Of a stretch of 64,000 nt of DNA, positions 15,688-24,285 are shown piece after piece. Both the position numbers and the translations under genes were made by a program. Below the pieces are notes generated by a model. It saw only the letters and a program-made list of their open reading frames with translations. It searched no databases and was not told where the DNA came from. Numbering within the stretch: the first letter of the stretch is position 1; every line of letters starts with the position of its first letter. Location of the stretch: the NCBI GenBank assembly GCA_964582375.1, contig CAZORL010000001.1, forward strand, positions 62,001 to 126,000, written 5' to 3'. This stretch comes from CAKSQF01 sp964582375 (lineage in GTDB: Bacteria > Bacillota > Clostridia > Oscillospirales > CAG-272).

Positions 15688-16809
15688 TTAGTTGTTTGCC
15701 GTAAAGTATGCCGTGTTGACAGTGATTATATATCCGTCCGTGTTGTTGCCCGATATGCGGTAACAGTCGGGACTGCCCTGTACGGTGATCGATGTGCCGC
15801 CCTCGACTGCCGGAACATAATATACCTGCCATGCGACACCGTCTTTATCGGTGTAGGTTATAACACTCTCGATCGTGTGAGATTTCACCATGTCGATATA
15901 ATCTTCAAATTCCATGCTGTGCTCATCCATATATGTTGCGTGCGGAATGCCGACATAGCGGAATGATGAATAAATATCCTGTCCTGCCGCATTCTGTCCC
16001 TCTCCAACATGGATAAATCCAAACCGACAGCAATTTTCGATGAACCAATCGTAATATTCTGATCTGTGAGGCTCGTAGTTGAGCGGATAGATCTTTTCAT
16101 CTCTGTAGACCTGCAGATCGATAAAATAACCCGTGCTGTTGTAGCATACCTGCTCATTTTGATCAAAATAATATGCGTTGCGAAGCTGTACATCGCAGTT
16201 TCCGCTCTCGTGTGCATATGCGGTCAGCATGTTAATAAATTCGATCGCCGCATCGCTGTTCAAAAACAGATTGTTGCTTTTGAGATTGTATGCGCTGCTT
16301 TTTGGGACTCTGACAAATCCGTAACGCTCGTAAAGCTGACTTTCCGAAAGCGCGGACATCTCGGTGCGGGTTATGAGCTGATCAATGGGCTTCCTGTATT
16401 CGTGAAGCTCGTCTACAAGGATAAGCGAACCATTTCCGACAGCGTCCTCGGACAGATCAACATTTGTCTTGGTCTGCGGATCAACATAACTGTAATGACG
16501 CGTCGTCGTGGTGATCTCACCGCTTGTCGAAGGCGTCGGGATGCCCGGGGTCGTAGTAGTCTGCGGAACGCTTGTTTGCGGAATGTTTCCTGTCGTGGTC
16601 GTCTGCGGAGTCGCGGTCGTTATCTGCGGCACCCTTGTCGTAACCTGTTGACCGCCGACTGTTGTGGTCGGCGTCTCGTCGGGACCCTTTGTTAATACGG
16701 TCGTGACGACTATTATAAGACATACGAGCAATGCCATAAGCAAAGCGGCAATAACTATCGGTGCTGCTTTTGGTCTGTATACATTGTCCTTGTTATTTTC
16801 GTTTGGCAT
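15688..16809 (-). CDS. Membrane-anchored VanY-like (M15B) protein lacking catalytic residues
   Basis: A 373-residue protein with a short cytoplasmic N-terminus, one membrane segment (about 17-40), a Thr/Pro-rich linker (about 45-105) and an extracellular domain. The C-terminal 190 residues follow the D,D-carboxypeptidase VanY along its length, including ENCCRFGFI, RYVGIPHA and YRISGNNTDGYIITV. In active M15B enzymes the zinc is held by H, D and H, with a catalytic Glu in EPWH. Here the first His is Asn224, the Asp is kept (Asp231), the Glu is Ile279 and the last His is Ser282. It should not hydrolyse peptidoglycan as VanY does and may instead bind it. Monocistronic, with its own promoter and terminator; ATG preceded by GGGGAG. 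Confidence 0.8.
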   Translation of the reverse strand: MPNENNKDNVYRPKAAPIVIAALLMALLVCLIIVVTTVLTKGPDETPTTTVGGQQVTTRVPQITTATPQTTTTGNIPQTSVPQTTTTPGIPTPSTSGEITTTTRHYSYVDPQTKTNVDLSEDAVGNGSLILVDELHEYRKPIDQLITRTEMSALSESQLYERYGFVRVPKSSAYNLKSNNLFLNSDAAIEFINMLTAYAHESGNCDVQLRNAYYFDQNEQVCYNSTGYFIDLQVYRDEKIYPLNYEPHRSEYYDWFIENCCRFGFIHVGEGQNAAGQDIYSSFRYVGIPHATYMDEHSMEFEDYIDMVKSHTIESVITYTDKDGVAWQVYYVPAVEGGTSITVQGSPDCYRISGNNTDGYIITVNTAYFTANN

Positions 16810-16848
16810 AATAATGATCTCCCCTCGGTCGGTAACTTTGTTATCTCC

Positions 16849-16877
16849 ATTATAGCCTCTTTTTTTTAATATTTCAA
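16849..16877 (-). promoter_or_regulatory. Promoter of the VanY-like gene
   Basis: TTGAAA (16877-16872), 17-base A-rich spacer, TATAAT (16854-16849), about 40 bases upstream of the ATG at 16809. Confidence 0.7.
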
Positions 16878-16938
16878 GTACTTTATGAAAATTTACAAAT
16901 ATACGACCAAAATTTCGAACCGAAAATATAACAAGAAC

Positions 16939-17769
16939 TTATTTTATCATCTCAACAAGATCGGGGATAGCAGTCTCAAATTTTGCACCGTAGGTGTGGC
17001 TGTCATCGCCTTGAGAATTTTTAATGCACACAAGTGTGAAATCAGCCGCGATCCTTGCCGACTCAAACAGTCCCTTGCCTTTTACATATGCGCCGGTGAA
17101 GGCGGATGCGTAAATGTCGCCCGTACCGTGCGATCCGCGTGCCATTTTTTCATGTTCGTAGTAGCCGACCTTCGTGCCGTCATATACGGCGACTCCCGTC
17201 TTGCCCTCGCGATAGCCGACTCCGGTAAGTACGACATTTTTTGCGCCAAGCTTTGTCAGACGCTCAAAGAGCAGATCAATATAGCTTTCGTCGTAAGCCT
17301 CGCGGTACTCGGTGTCAGTGAGGAAGCATGCCTCGGTTATGTTCGGAAGTAGAATGTCCGCATCGCCGCACAGCCCCTTCATTGCCCTGACATAGTCGTT
17401 GTCAAAGGCAGGATAGAGCTTTCCGCCGTCCGCCATTGCAGGGTCAACAATAGAGACATGATCAACATCCCCCATGTCGCGCAGGATGTCCCTGACATAG
17501 GCGATCTGTCGCCTGCTTCCGAGATATCCCGTGTAGATGGCTGAAAATTTGATCCCTTCCTTTTTCCAGTGATCAACGATCTTCGGAATGTCGTCCGTCA
17601 GGTCGTGAAAGGTGTATCCGCTAAAGCCTGCGGTATGTGTGGATAATACCGCTGACGGAAGTATGCATGTTTCGATCCCGCATGCGGAGATTATGGGAAG
17701 AGCGACAGTCAGCGAGCACTGACCGACACATGATATGTCTTGTATCGTAAGTATTTTTTTGTAAGCCAT
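16939..17769 (-). CDS. pdxK: Pyridoxal/pyridoxamine kinase
   Basis: Phosphorylates B6 vitamers to salvage pyridoxal phosphate. The 276 residues follow the PdxK/PdxY ribokinase-like family: N-terminal IQDISCVGQCSLTVALPIIS, STHTAGFSGYTF, DPAMADGGKLY, PNITEACFLT and the anion-hole/catalytic motif GSHGTGDIYASAFTG. Normal length and complete. It has its own promoter and no partner gene close by. PdxK, PdxY and ThiD-like kinases are hard to separate by eye, so the precise vitamer preference is open. Confidence 0.88.
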   Translation of the reverse strand: MAYKKILTIQDISCVGQCSLTVALPIISACGIETCILPSAVLSTHTAGFSGYTFHDLTDDIPKIVDHWKKEGIKFSAIYTGYLGSRRQIAYVRDILRDMGDVDHVSIVDPAMADGGKLYPAFDNDYVRAMKGLCGDADILLPNITEACFLTDTEYREAYDESYIDLLFERLTKLGAKNVVLTGVGYREGKTGVAVYDGTKVGYYEHEKMARGSHGTGDIYASAFTGAYVKGKGLFESARIAADFTLVCIKNSQGDDSHTYGAKFETAIPDLVEMIK

Positions 17770-17802
17770 GGTACTACAGCCCCCTTCAATCTATCTGACA
17801 AT

Positions 17803-17830
17803 ATTATACTCTCTTTTTGAACATATTCAA
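17803..17830 (-). promoter_or_regulatory. Promoter of the pyridoxal kinase gene
   Basis: TTGAAT (17830-17825), 16-base spacer, TATAAT (17808-17803), about 35 bases upstream of the ATG at 17769. Confidence 0.6.
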
Positions 17831-17863
17831 TATCCATTTTTCTATAAAAAAATATTACCAGAT

Positions 17864-17898
17864 GAAAAATTCACCTCAAATTCTTCATTTGAGGTGAA
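17864..17898 (-). terminator. Terminator of the CNNM/CBS gene
   Basis: TTCACCTCAAA (17870-17880) pairs with TTTGAGGTGAA (17888-17898), seven-base loop, with ATTTTTC following on the minus strand. Confidence 0.85.
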
Positions 17899-17917
17899 TA
17901 AAACAGTATATATGTTA

Positions 17918-19258
17918 TTAAGCGTGAATTTTGCTTTTTGAAGTTCGATCTTCCGAGTCTTTTTCGTCGGCATCGTCATTATCATTGCCCTCGCCGTCTT
18001 CGGGCAGGGGATTGACCTTGATCTCGATCTCAGATGCGCGCTTGCCGTCGGTCTCTTTGATCTCGACCGAGAGATTCTCGTATTCAAAACTGTCACCGAC
18101 CTCGGGAATCTTTCCGAGATTGTCAAGCACCCAACCGTTGACCGTTGCATTGTCATCAAGCACTTCGTCGCTGAACTCGTGCAGATCGGACAGCTCACTT
18201 ATCGGAGTGCCGCCGTTGACAAGATATGTGTCCTCCGAAATGGGCTTGATATTCTCGATGACTTCGTCGTGCTCGTCCCAGATCTCGCCAACAAGACCCT
18301 CAAGAACATCCTCCATCGTGACAATGCCCGCCGTTCCGCCGTATTCGTCAACAACTATCGCAATGTGCGATTTTGCCTCTTGGAATTTGCGCAGAAGCTT
18401 CGATATCTTCATTCCCTCGGTTATAAACATGACCGAGTGCATTGCAGCGCCTATATCGACCTTCTTGTCGTAGGTCAGTTTGTTGAAGTCCTTTTCGTGG
18501 ATAACGCCTATTATGTTGTCGATCGTGTCGTGATATACGGGAAGTCGCGAAAATCCGCTTGTGCGGAAAAGCTCGCTGATCTCGTCGATGGGCGTATCAT
18601 CGGATATCGCTACGATATCTATACGGGGTGTTAATATGCTCGACACTTCAAGATCGTTAAACTCGATGGCGTTCTTTATGAGATTGCCCTCGTGCTCGTC
18701 GATTCCGCCCTCGCTCTGTGCCTCCTCGACCATCGTGATGATCTCATCCTCGGTTATGGATGCGGCAGAGTCCTCCTGCTTTATGAGTTTTGAAATAAGC
18801 AGTTTCCAAAGCGAGAAAAGGGCAGTCAAAGGTGTCAAAACGATCATAATAAAGCGAACCACACCGACTACCGACATTGTAAGCTTGTCGGCAAAATCTT
18901 TTGCGATGAATTTCGGCGTAATTTCTCCGAAAATAAGTATGATGACCGTCATGATGATGGTTGACATCGTAGCGGCAAGACTTGCGTTACCCTTTATCCA
19001 CTCGGTGAAGAGCAGGGTTGATATCGTTGACGCAGTGATGTTTACAATATTGTTTCCGACGAGTATGGTTGACAGAAATTTTTCGTAATGCTCCTCGACC
19101 CAAAGTACGGATTTCGCTTTTTTGTTTCCGTCCTGAGCGAGCGTTTTCATTCGTGTTTTGTTAAAGCTTGTAAAAGCTGTTTCGGTTCCTGAGAAAAAAG
19201 CTGATAGCAACACAAGAACCACAAGTGCCGCTACCTGCATACTACCGGCAGGATCCAT
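17918..19258 (-). CDS. CNNM/CorC family membrane protein with CBS domains (hemolysin C-like)
   Basis: A 446-residue integral membrane protein of the CNNM/CorB family, linked to magnesium or other divalent cation efflux. Residues 1-190 form the DUF21 transmembrane domain (SAFFSGTETAFTSFNKTR at the start, FGEITPKFIAKDF at about residue 112). Two CBS domains follow (about 205-330: LTPRIDIVAIS, DEYGGTAGIVTMEDVLEGLVGEI), then the CorC/HlyC C-terminal domain. The tail after about residue 420 is highly acidic (EDGEGNDNDDADEKDSED). The ATG at 19258 follows GGGAG at 13 bases; an alternative ATG six codons later lacks a site. Flanked by its own promoter and terminator. Confidence 0.9.
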   Translation of the reverse strand: MDPAGSMQVAALVVLVLLSAFFSGTETAFTSFNKTRMKTLAQDGNKKAKSVLWVEEHYEKFLSTILVGNNIVNITASTISTLLFTEWIKGNASLAATMSTIIMTVIILIFGEITPKFIAKDFADKLTMSVVGVVRFIMIVLTPLTALFSLWKLLISKLIKQEDSAASITEDEIITMVEEAQSEGGIDEHEGNLIKNAIEFNDLEVSSILTPRIDIVAISDDTPIDEISELFRTSGFSRLPVYHDTIDNIIGVIHEKDFNKLTYDKKVDIGAAMHSVMFITEGMKISKLLRKFQEAKSHIAIVVDEYGGTAGIVTMEDVLEGLVGEIWDEHDEVIENIKPISEDTYLVNGGTPISELSDLHEFSDEVLDDNATVNGWVLDNLGKIPEVGDSFEYENLSVEIKETDGKRASEIEIKVNPLPEDGEGNDNDDADEKDSEDRTSKSKIHA

Positions 19259-19317
19259 AAATAAAGTTCATCTCCCTGAATAATGATTTTATCGATCCGC
19301 AGATCGACTTAAGAACA

Positions 19318-19346
19318 ATTATACCATAAATATACTGAAAATGCAA
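19318..19346 (-). promoter_or_regulatory. Promoter of the CNNM/CBS gene
   Basis: TTGCAT (19346-19341), 17-base spacer, TATAAT (19323-19318). The -35 overlaps the foot of the terminator of the preceding operon. Confidence 0.7.
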
Positions 19347-19381
19347 GACTTTTTTGAAAAATAAATCAAAAAAGTCTTGCA
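19342..19381 (-). terminator. Terminator of the long ruvC-to-EamA gene run
   Basis: TGCAAGACTTTTTTGA (19342-19357) pairs perfectly with TCAAAAAAGTCTTGCA (19366-19381), eight-base loop, followed by TTTTC on the minus strand. It lies 10 bases after the EamA stop. Confidence 0.85.
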
Positions 19382-19391
19382 AATTTTTGTT

Positions 19392-20231
19392 TTATCTGAA
19401 TATCTGGAAACAAACGATGCCTATAACGCAGATGACACCGCCCAAGATATTTGTCGGCGAGCTTTTTTCGCGACGCAAAAGCCCGATGAAAAAAAGGACC
19501 GCAAGTATCATCGGTTGAATAAAAGCATAATCCGAGAGCGATACCGCAATGACCGCATTTTCAAGCAGCATGCCTGCGGTGTTCGGTATTCTGACGAGTG
19601 CAACCTTCAAAACTCCCGATCCCTTTTCACGAAAAAGACGCGGCAGATCGATCTTGATGAGCAATACGATCGAAATGATCAAAAATGCCGCGAAAAGTGC
19701 GAGTGTTGAAGAAATGTAGGGCGTAAATGCCTTGACCACAAGTCCGTAAGAATATTTCGACATTATGTAGAGAAAAAGCGGCAGAGCGATCTTTTTGTAG
19801 TTGATTTTTATGGACGCTCCCGAACGTGCAATAAGGACAAGCCCGACCGCCGAAAGGCAGATGAAGACGATCGGAAGAGGAGCGAGTCGTTCGCCGTAGA
19901 AGATATCGGTAAAGTATGACGCAAAAAGCGATAGCCCCAGCCATGCTTTAAGCTCAAATGCCGACAGTTCCTTAAGAACCCTTGCACTCATCTGAAACTC
20001 AAACATTTTGCAAAGAGCGATAAGCAACACGGCAACGATCGATCTTATGTCGAGCTTTATGTAAACATCTTGAAAAGGCATGATCAGTGCGAGAAAGACC
20101 GACATTGACGAGCACATCAAAAAAGTGAACTCATCACCGCTCAGTTTTGCCCCGACTATCGCATATTTGTCACTCAGCGAACAGATCGTGTAGCAGACCG
20201 TTACACCGAGCATCATAAGAACAGCATTCAT
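19392..20231 (-). CDS. EamA/DMT-type membrane transporter
   Basis: A 279-residue membrane protein with about ten predicted helices in two halves of five, the layout of the drug/metabolite transporter superfamily. The end of the first half reads YGERLAPLPIVFICLSAVGLVLIA and that of the second LRREKSSPTNILGGVICVIGIVCFQ, matching the typical EamA repeat ends. The substrate is unknown. It begins eight bases after the Gfo/Idh/MocA gene and is the last of the long minus-strand run, so a role in export or uptake of the oxidoreductase substrate is possible but unproven. Confidence 0.78.
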   Translation of the reverse strand: MNAVLMMLGVTVCYTICSLSDKYAIVGAKLSGDEFTFLMCSSMSVFLALIMPFQDVYIKLDIRSIVAVLLIALCKMFEFQMSARVLKELSAFELKAWLGLSLFASYFTDIFYGERLAPLPIVFICLSAVGLVLIARSGASIKINYKKIALPLFLYIMSKYSYGLVVKAFTPYISSTLALFAAFLIISIVLLIKIDLPRLFREKGSGVLKVALVRIPNTAGMLLENAVIAVSLSDYAFIQPMILAVLFFIGLLRREKSSPTNILGGVICVIGIVCFQIFR

Positions 20232-20239
20232 GACTTAGA

Positions 20240-21418
20240 TCACCATCTGACCTTCCATCTATCTTTGATATTTCCGACATCCTCGCAGACTTGATCGCCC
20301 TTTTCACAATCGAGAGCTCGAAGTTCTTCAAGATGTTCTTCAAATAATGCCTCGTCAAAATTCAGCGAAATTTCTTTCCCGAGTATTGACGAAAGGTAGG
20401 CTGCGTTTGAGATCTTCAGCGAATTAAGCCCCTCGCGCCCGTCCGCTATCGGCTCACTGCCGTCGATTATCGAGCGTGTAAAGGTCTCAAGAACCGTCGC
20501 GTGTCCGTCGGGCGCGTCTGCGGTAAACTCGCTGTAGTCAAGCTCGGGCATGGCAAATCCCGTCTTTGCTTCAAAGCAAAATGCTCGCTCGGGAGTGTGC
20601 AGACGCCACCATTTGAGACGCCCATCTTCCATGACGATTTTGCCGAGATCGCCCGAAATCTCAAGTCGGTTAGTACCGGGAGCCTCCCCGGTTGTCGTTA
20701 TAAATGTCGCTCGCGCACCGCTTTTGTATTTTGCGGTTATCGTGACATCATCCTCGACGGCAATGTTGTGATATTTTCCGAGATCACAGACGGCGTACAG
20801 TGAGTCGGGCATGCCGAACATCCATTGCCACAGATCAAGATTGTGCGGTGCTTGATTTAACAGAACACCGCCTCCCTCGCCGCGCCATGTTGCACGCCAC
20901 GAGCCCGAGTTGTAATATGCCTGCGTTCGGTACCAGTTCGTGATGATCCATACAAGTCGTTTGGGCTGACCGAGCTGTCCGCTTTTAATAATATCGTGTG
21001 CCTTTTTGTATATCGGATCAGTGCGCTGATTAAACATGATGCCGAATTTCAGCCCCGAGCGGTCTGCCGCATCGATCATCTCACGCACCTGCCTTGTGTA
21101 GACCCCTGCAGGCTTCTCTGTCAGAACATGCACTCCGCGCTCGAAAGCGTCGATGGCTATGCTCGGGTGATATATGTGCGGGGTCGCTATGAGTACCGCG
21201 TCAACAAGCCCACTCTCGAGCAGGGAAATGTGATCCGAAAAGCAGGTTATCTCGTCGATGTGATGTGCTTTGTCCATTTTTTGCGGATCGATGTCGCAAA
21301 CGGCGGTAAGTCTTGCCGACGGACATTTTCCGGACATTATATTATCAAAATGTCCACTGCCCATGTTGCCAAGTCCTATTATCCCGAGCCGCACGCGACC
21401 GTCTTCGTATCTGTTCAT
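20240..21418 (-). CDS. Gfo/Idh/MocA family NAD(P)-dependent oxidoreductase
   Basis: A 392-residue sugar or inositol dehydrogenase-type enzyme. The N-terminal Rossmann fold reads LGIIGLGNMGSGHFDNI, followed by IATPHIYHPSIAIDAFERG and the conserved EKPAG with the hydride-transfer Lys. The second domain has GGGVLLNQAPHNLDLWQWMFG with the conserved His. The aromatic-rich WYRTQAYYNSGSWRATW is common in Clostridial members. The substrate cannot be inferred. Its ATG at 21418 directly abuts the stop of the P-type ATPase homologue and its stop is eight bases before the EamA gene, so the three are very probably co-translated. Confidence 0.87.
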   Translation of the reverse strand: MNRYEDGRVRLGIIGLGNMGSGHFDNIMSGKCPSARLTAVCDIDPQKMDKAHHIDEITCFSDHISLLESGLVDAVLIATPHIYHPSIAIDAFERGVHVLTEKPAGVYTRQVREMIDAADRSGLKFGIMFNQRTDPIYKKAHDIIKSGQLGQPKRLVWIITNWYRTQAYYNSGSWRATWRGEGGGVLLNQAPHNLDLWQWMFGMPDSLYAVCDLGKYHNIAVEDDVTITAKYKSGARATFITTTGEAPGTNRLEISGDLGKIVMEDGRLKWWRLHTPERAFCFEAKTGFAMPELDYSEFTADAPDGHATVLETFTRSIIDGSEPIADGREGLNSLKISNAAYLSSILGKEISLNFDEALFEEHLEELRALDCEKGDQVCEDVGNIKDRWKVRW

Positions 21419-24241
21419 TTACCGTCTGTCCTTTCTTTTTCGACCTTTCTTGACAAATTTTGCTTTGGCGAGTTCGAGAACGATCGACAATCCGACGGTC
21501 AGTATCGGTATTCCGCACCATGCCGTACCCGACATTTTGTAAATTCCGAAAAGTGCCCCGAAGGTCGGATATATCGTTCCAAACAGCACTATGAGCAATA
21601 TTGAAAGGAAAACAGTCAAAAGCATGTTCGATATAGTAAGATTGCCGCTGAACAGCTTGTCTCTGTTTCCGCCCTCGACAAGCAGGACGATGGATGACAA
21701 AAGAAGTGTTATAAATATCGGGGTGCAAATGGTTGCCGCACTCGCTCCCTCTGTTTTCAAAAGAATGATCGCAAACGCTATGCTTGCAACACCAAGCCCC
21801 GTGCCCGTGATAAGCGAGGCAAGAACGCCATGTCGCTTTTTTCGTGATCTGCCGACAGGGAAAGATGACAGAATATCTCTTGGCGGTTTTTCAAATGCGA
21901 TGATCATAACTGCGGCAAGATCGTAGACCATTCCGCAGATAAGCAGCTGTACCGGCGTCAAAATAAAGATTCCCGACACAAAACTGTATAAAAGTATGAT
22001 AAGTCTTGCGATATTGACCGTGAGGAGATAACTCATTAGTCGGTAAATGCCGAAATAGATCGCTCTCGCACGTTCAAGCGAAGAAACAAGCGCATTGATA
22101 CCGCCCGATATGTCGTTTTTCGAAACGACTGACAAAATAACATCGGATACAAATCGGAGCGCATCGCATCCGCTCGGAGCACCGCCGCCCGCTTTGCTTA
22201 CGCTCAGCGGAAGATTTTCGCTCTTTTTGTTGCCCGTCTTTCTCTTTTTATCGAGATTTTCATGCTTGTCCGAGAGTGTGATGCTCTGGGTGTAGGCGAC
22301 ATTTGCCTCACGCATTGCGGTTATTTCCTCGAACCGAAGTCCGAGAAATCCCACATTATGACCGCGCTTTTTGAGAAGTCGTATCACACGCCTCTCGCAG
22401 GTGGCATCCATGTTTTCAAATACCTTTACATGATCGATCGATTCGAGCAGTTCTTCATCGGTCAGACCGGACAGGGATGTCGAATCGATTACTTCGTCCT
22501 CAAACATGTCGGTGATGATCCCTGCGGCACTTGCGATCCGAAGACCTCGCTCGGAGCTATCGGAGGTGAATAAGAGAACATTTACCCCGGCAGCTCTGCA
22601 TCTGTCAACAGTTTGCTCAATGTTCGGAAGAAGCGGTTCGGAAAAGCAGAGGAAGCCTTCAAACACCATGTCGGACAGCGTGTCAGACAAACGGACGAGC
22701 GTTGTGTATATCGATCTTGCGGCGGCAATTCCCGAGACGATACCGCGCTCTCTGCTCATTTGTGCTGCGATCGTTCTTAGTCTGCTGCGTATGACGCTGT
22801 TCATCGGGCGAACCTTGCCCTTTATATCGCGATATCTGTTGCAAGCCTCAAGAATGCTCACTGCATCACCGCGTGCGATGACCACATTGTCGTCGCCGTG
22901 CTTGGTCAGCGTGACCTCAAAAGGACAGTAATCGCACATTCCGAGATGCTCGCACAGTGCGTATTTTTCGTCAAGCTCGCGATTGTACAGACCGCTGTCC
23001 TCTGCCGATCTGATAATAGCCTCCTCCTCGGATGTGTAAACATTGTTGCCTGCGGCATTGATCGACGCAAGCCTTTCGCCGTAAATACCGGTCGATATCA
23101 CGGCGTAGGAAAGAACTCTTGCGCAAATGTCGTCAAATCCGCCTTTCCCTTTTTCACACCACGCATCCTCGTCGTTGTCTATGTAGATCCGATCAAGCGC
23201 AATGTCGCCGGTCGCGGCGGCACCCTCGGGAGGTATGATCAGCGTGTCAAGTTCGCATATATCCGACAATTTTTCGGCGTTTTTTATGAGCGCACCCTTG
23301 GCGATCCGACCTGATCTGCCAAGCGTGCCGAACACACCGACAGAGACGATCATATAGCCAAATATCGCATAAAATTCGGTCATTGCTCCCGAGCCATATG
23401 AAAGCGCACAGATCAGTCCGTCAAGTGCGTCAAATTTGCCGAAAGACGGGAGCATGTTGACTATCGTTAAAACAAAGGTCAGTGCTATTGCGGCGAGAGT
23501 TGCGACAAATGATATCCCCCTGAGCTTTTCAAACACCGCAAGCTTGTCGTATGATACCGCTGATTTGTTCTTCCCGCTTTTGCATACAAGCGTGTCCTTG
23601 CCCATGCGACAGGCGATCGCCTTGCCGCTTCCCGAGCGAACGATCGTTGACGCATAGACCATGTTCAGTGCCTCGTGCGGCTGAATAAGCCTGATGTTGC
23701 GATATCTGCTGTCCTTGCGTATGGGCGATTTGGCGTCGGTGATGCCGGCTTCGAGAAGAACGAGGTTTTCGTCTTCGATAAGCCTTGCGTCACACGGAAC
23801 GATGTCGCCGGCGGACAGACAAATAATATCTCCAAAGGCAACGTCCTCTTGACGCACGAGCATCATCCTGCCGCCTCGCATGACCTTCGCGCTCGGCAGA
23901 GCAAGATGCCCCATCCTTGCAAGTACCCCTTGCGCCTTGACGTAGGTGACGGCGACAGCAACATAGTTCAGCGCAAGAGTTATTATAAGCACGATCGCGG
24001 TCTCGGTGTGACCGAAAAGCACGGCGGGGATGCAAGAGAGAGCAAGCAGGATCGACAGCGTGTTTACCGACAGTCGGCGAACATATTCGCCAAACGATGC
24101 GCGAGGTATCGGAAAAACTCTGTTAGGCCCGTTTTTCTCAATTCGCGCTTTTGCCTCTGCCGATGTAAGACCGGATATAGGATCGGTCTCAACTTTTTTA
24201 GCCACCTCATCGGGTGACAGATCGTACCATCTGGTTGCCAT
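21419..24241 (-). CDS. P-type ATPase homologue with all catalytic motifs replaced
   Basis: A 940-residue chain with the complete architecture of a P2-type cation ATPase: cation N-terminal domain (YDLSPDEVAKKVETDP.SGL), six or more C-terminal and four N-terminal membrane helices, actuator domain and N/P domains. Every diagnostic motif is altered. TGES is ITDA (167-170), the phosphorylated DKTGT is PEGAA with Pro338 at the Asp position, DPPR is SEPL (534-537), TGD is TSD (559-561), GDGxND is LRFEE (635-639) and the membrane PEGL motif is missing near residue 287. The N-domain KGAP is RGDA (457-460). It cannot form the phospho-aspartate, so it is presumably not a pump. The frame is intact and translationally coupled to its neighbours, arguing for a functional pseudoenzyme rather than decay. 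Confidence 0.82.
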   Translation of the reverse strand: MATRWYDLSPDEVAKKVETDPISGLTSAEAKARIEKNGPNRVFPIPRASFGEYVRRLSVNTLSILLALSCIPAVLFGHTETAIVLIITLALNYVAVAVTYVKAQGVLARMGHLALPSAKVMRGGRMMLVRQEDVAFGDIICLSAGDIVPCDARLIEDENLVLLEAGITDAKSPIRKDSRYRNIRLIQPHEALNMVYASTIVRSGSGKAIACRMGKDTLVCKSGKNKSAVSYDKLAVFEKLRGISFVATLAAIALTFVLTIVNMLPSFGKFDALDGLICALSYGSGAMTEFYAIFGYMIVSVGVFGTLGRSGRIAKGALIKNAEKLSDICELDTLIIPPEGAAATGDIALDRIYIDNDEDAWCEKGKGGFDDICARVLSYAVISTGIYGERLASINAAGNNVYTSEEEAIIRSAEDSGLYNRELDEKYALCEHLGMCDYCPFEVTLTKHGDDNVVIARGDAVSILEACNRYRDIKGKVRPMNSVIRSRLRTIAAQMSRERGIVSGIAAARSIYTTLVRLSDTLSDMVFEGFLCFSEPLLPNIEQTVDRCRAAGVNVLLFTSDSSERGLRIASAAGIITDMFEDEVIDSTSLSGLTDEELLESIDHVKVFENMDATCERRVIRLLKKRGHNVGFLGLRFEEITAMREANVAYTQSITLSDKHENLDKKRKTGNKKSENLPLSVSKAGGGAPSGCDALRFVSDVILSVVSKNDISGGINALVSSLERARAIYFGIYRLMSYLLTVNIARLIILLYSFVSGIFILTPVQLLICGMVYDLAAVMIIAFEKPPRDILSSFPVGRSRKKRHGVLASLITGTGLGVASIAFAIILLKTEGASAATICTPIFITLLLSSIVLLVEGGNRDKLFSGNLTISNMLLTVFLSILLIVLFGTIYPTFGALFGIYKMSGTAWCGIPILTVGLSIVLELAKAKFVKKGRKRKDRR

Positions 24242-24285
24242 AACTCTCCTTTCCGCCGCTATGGGCTAATGCTTTTGTGTTTTTA

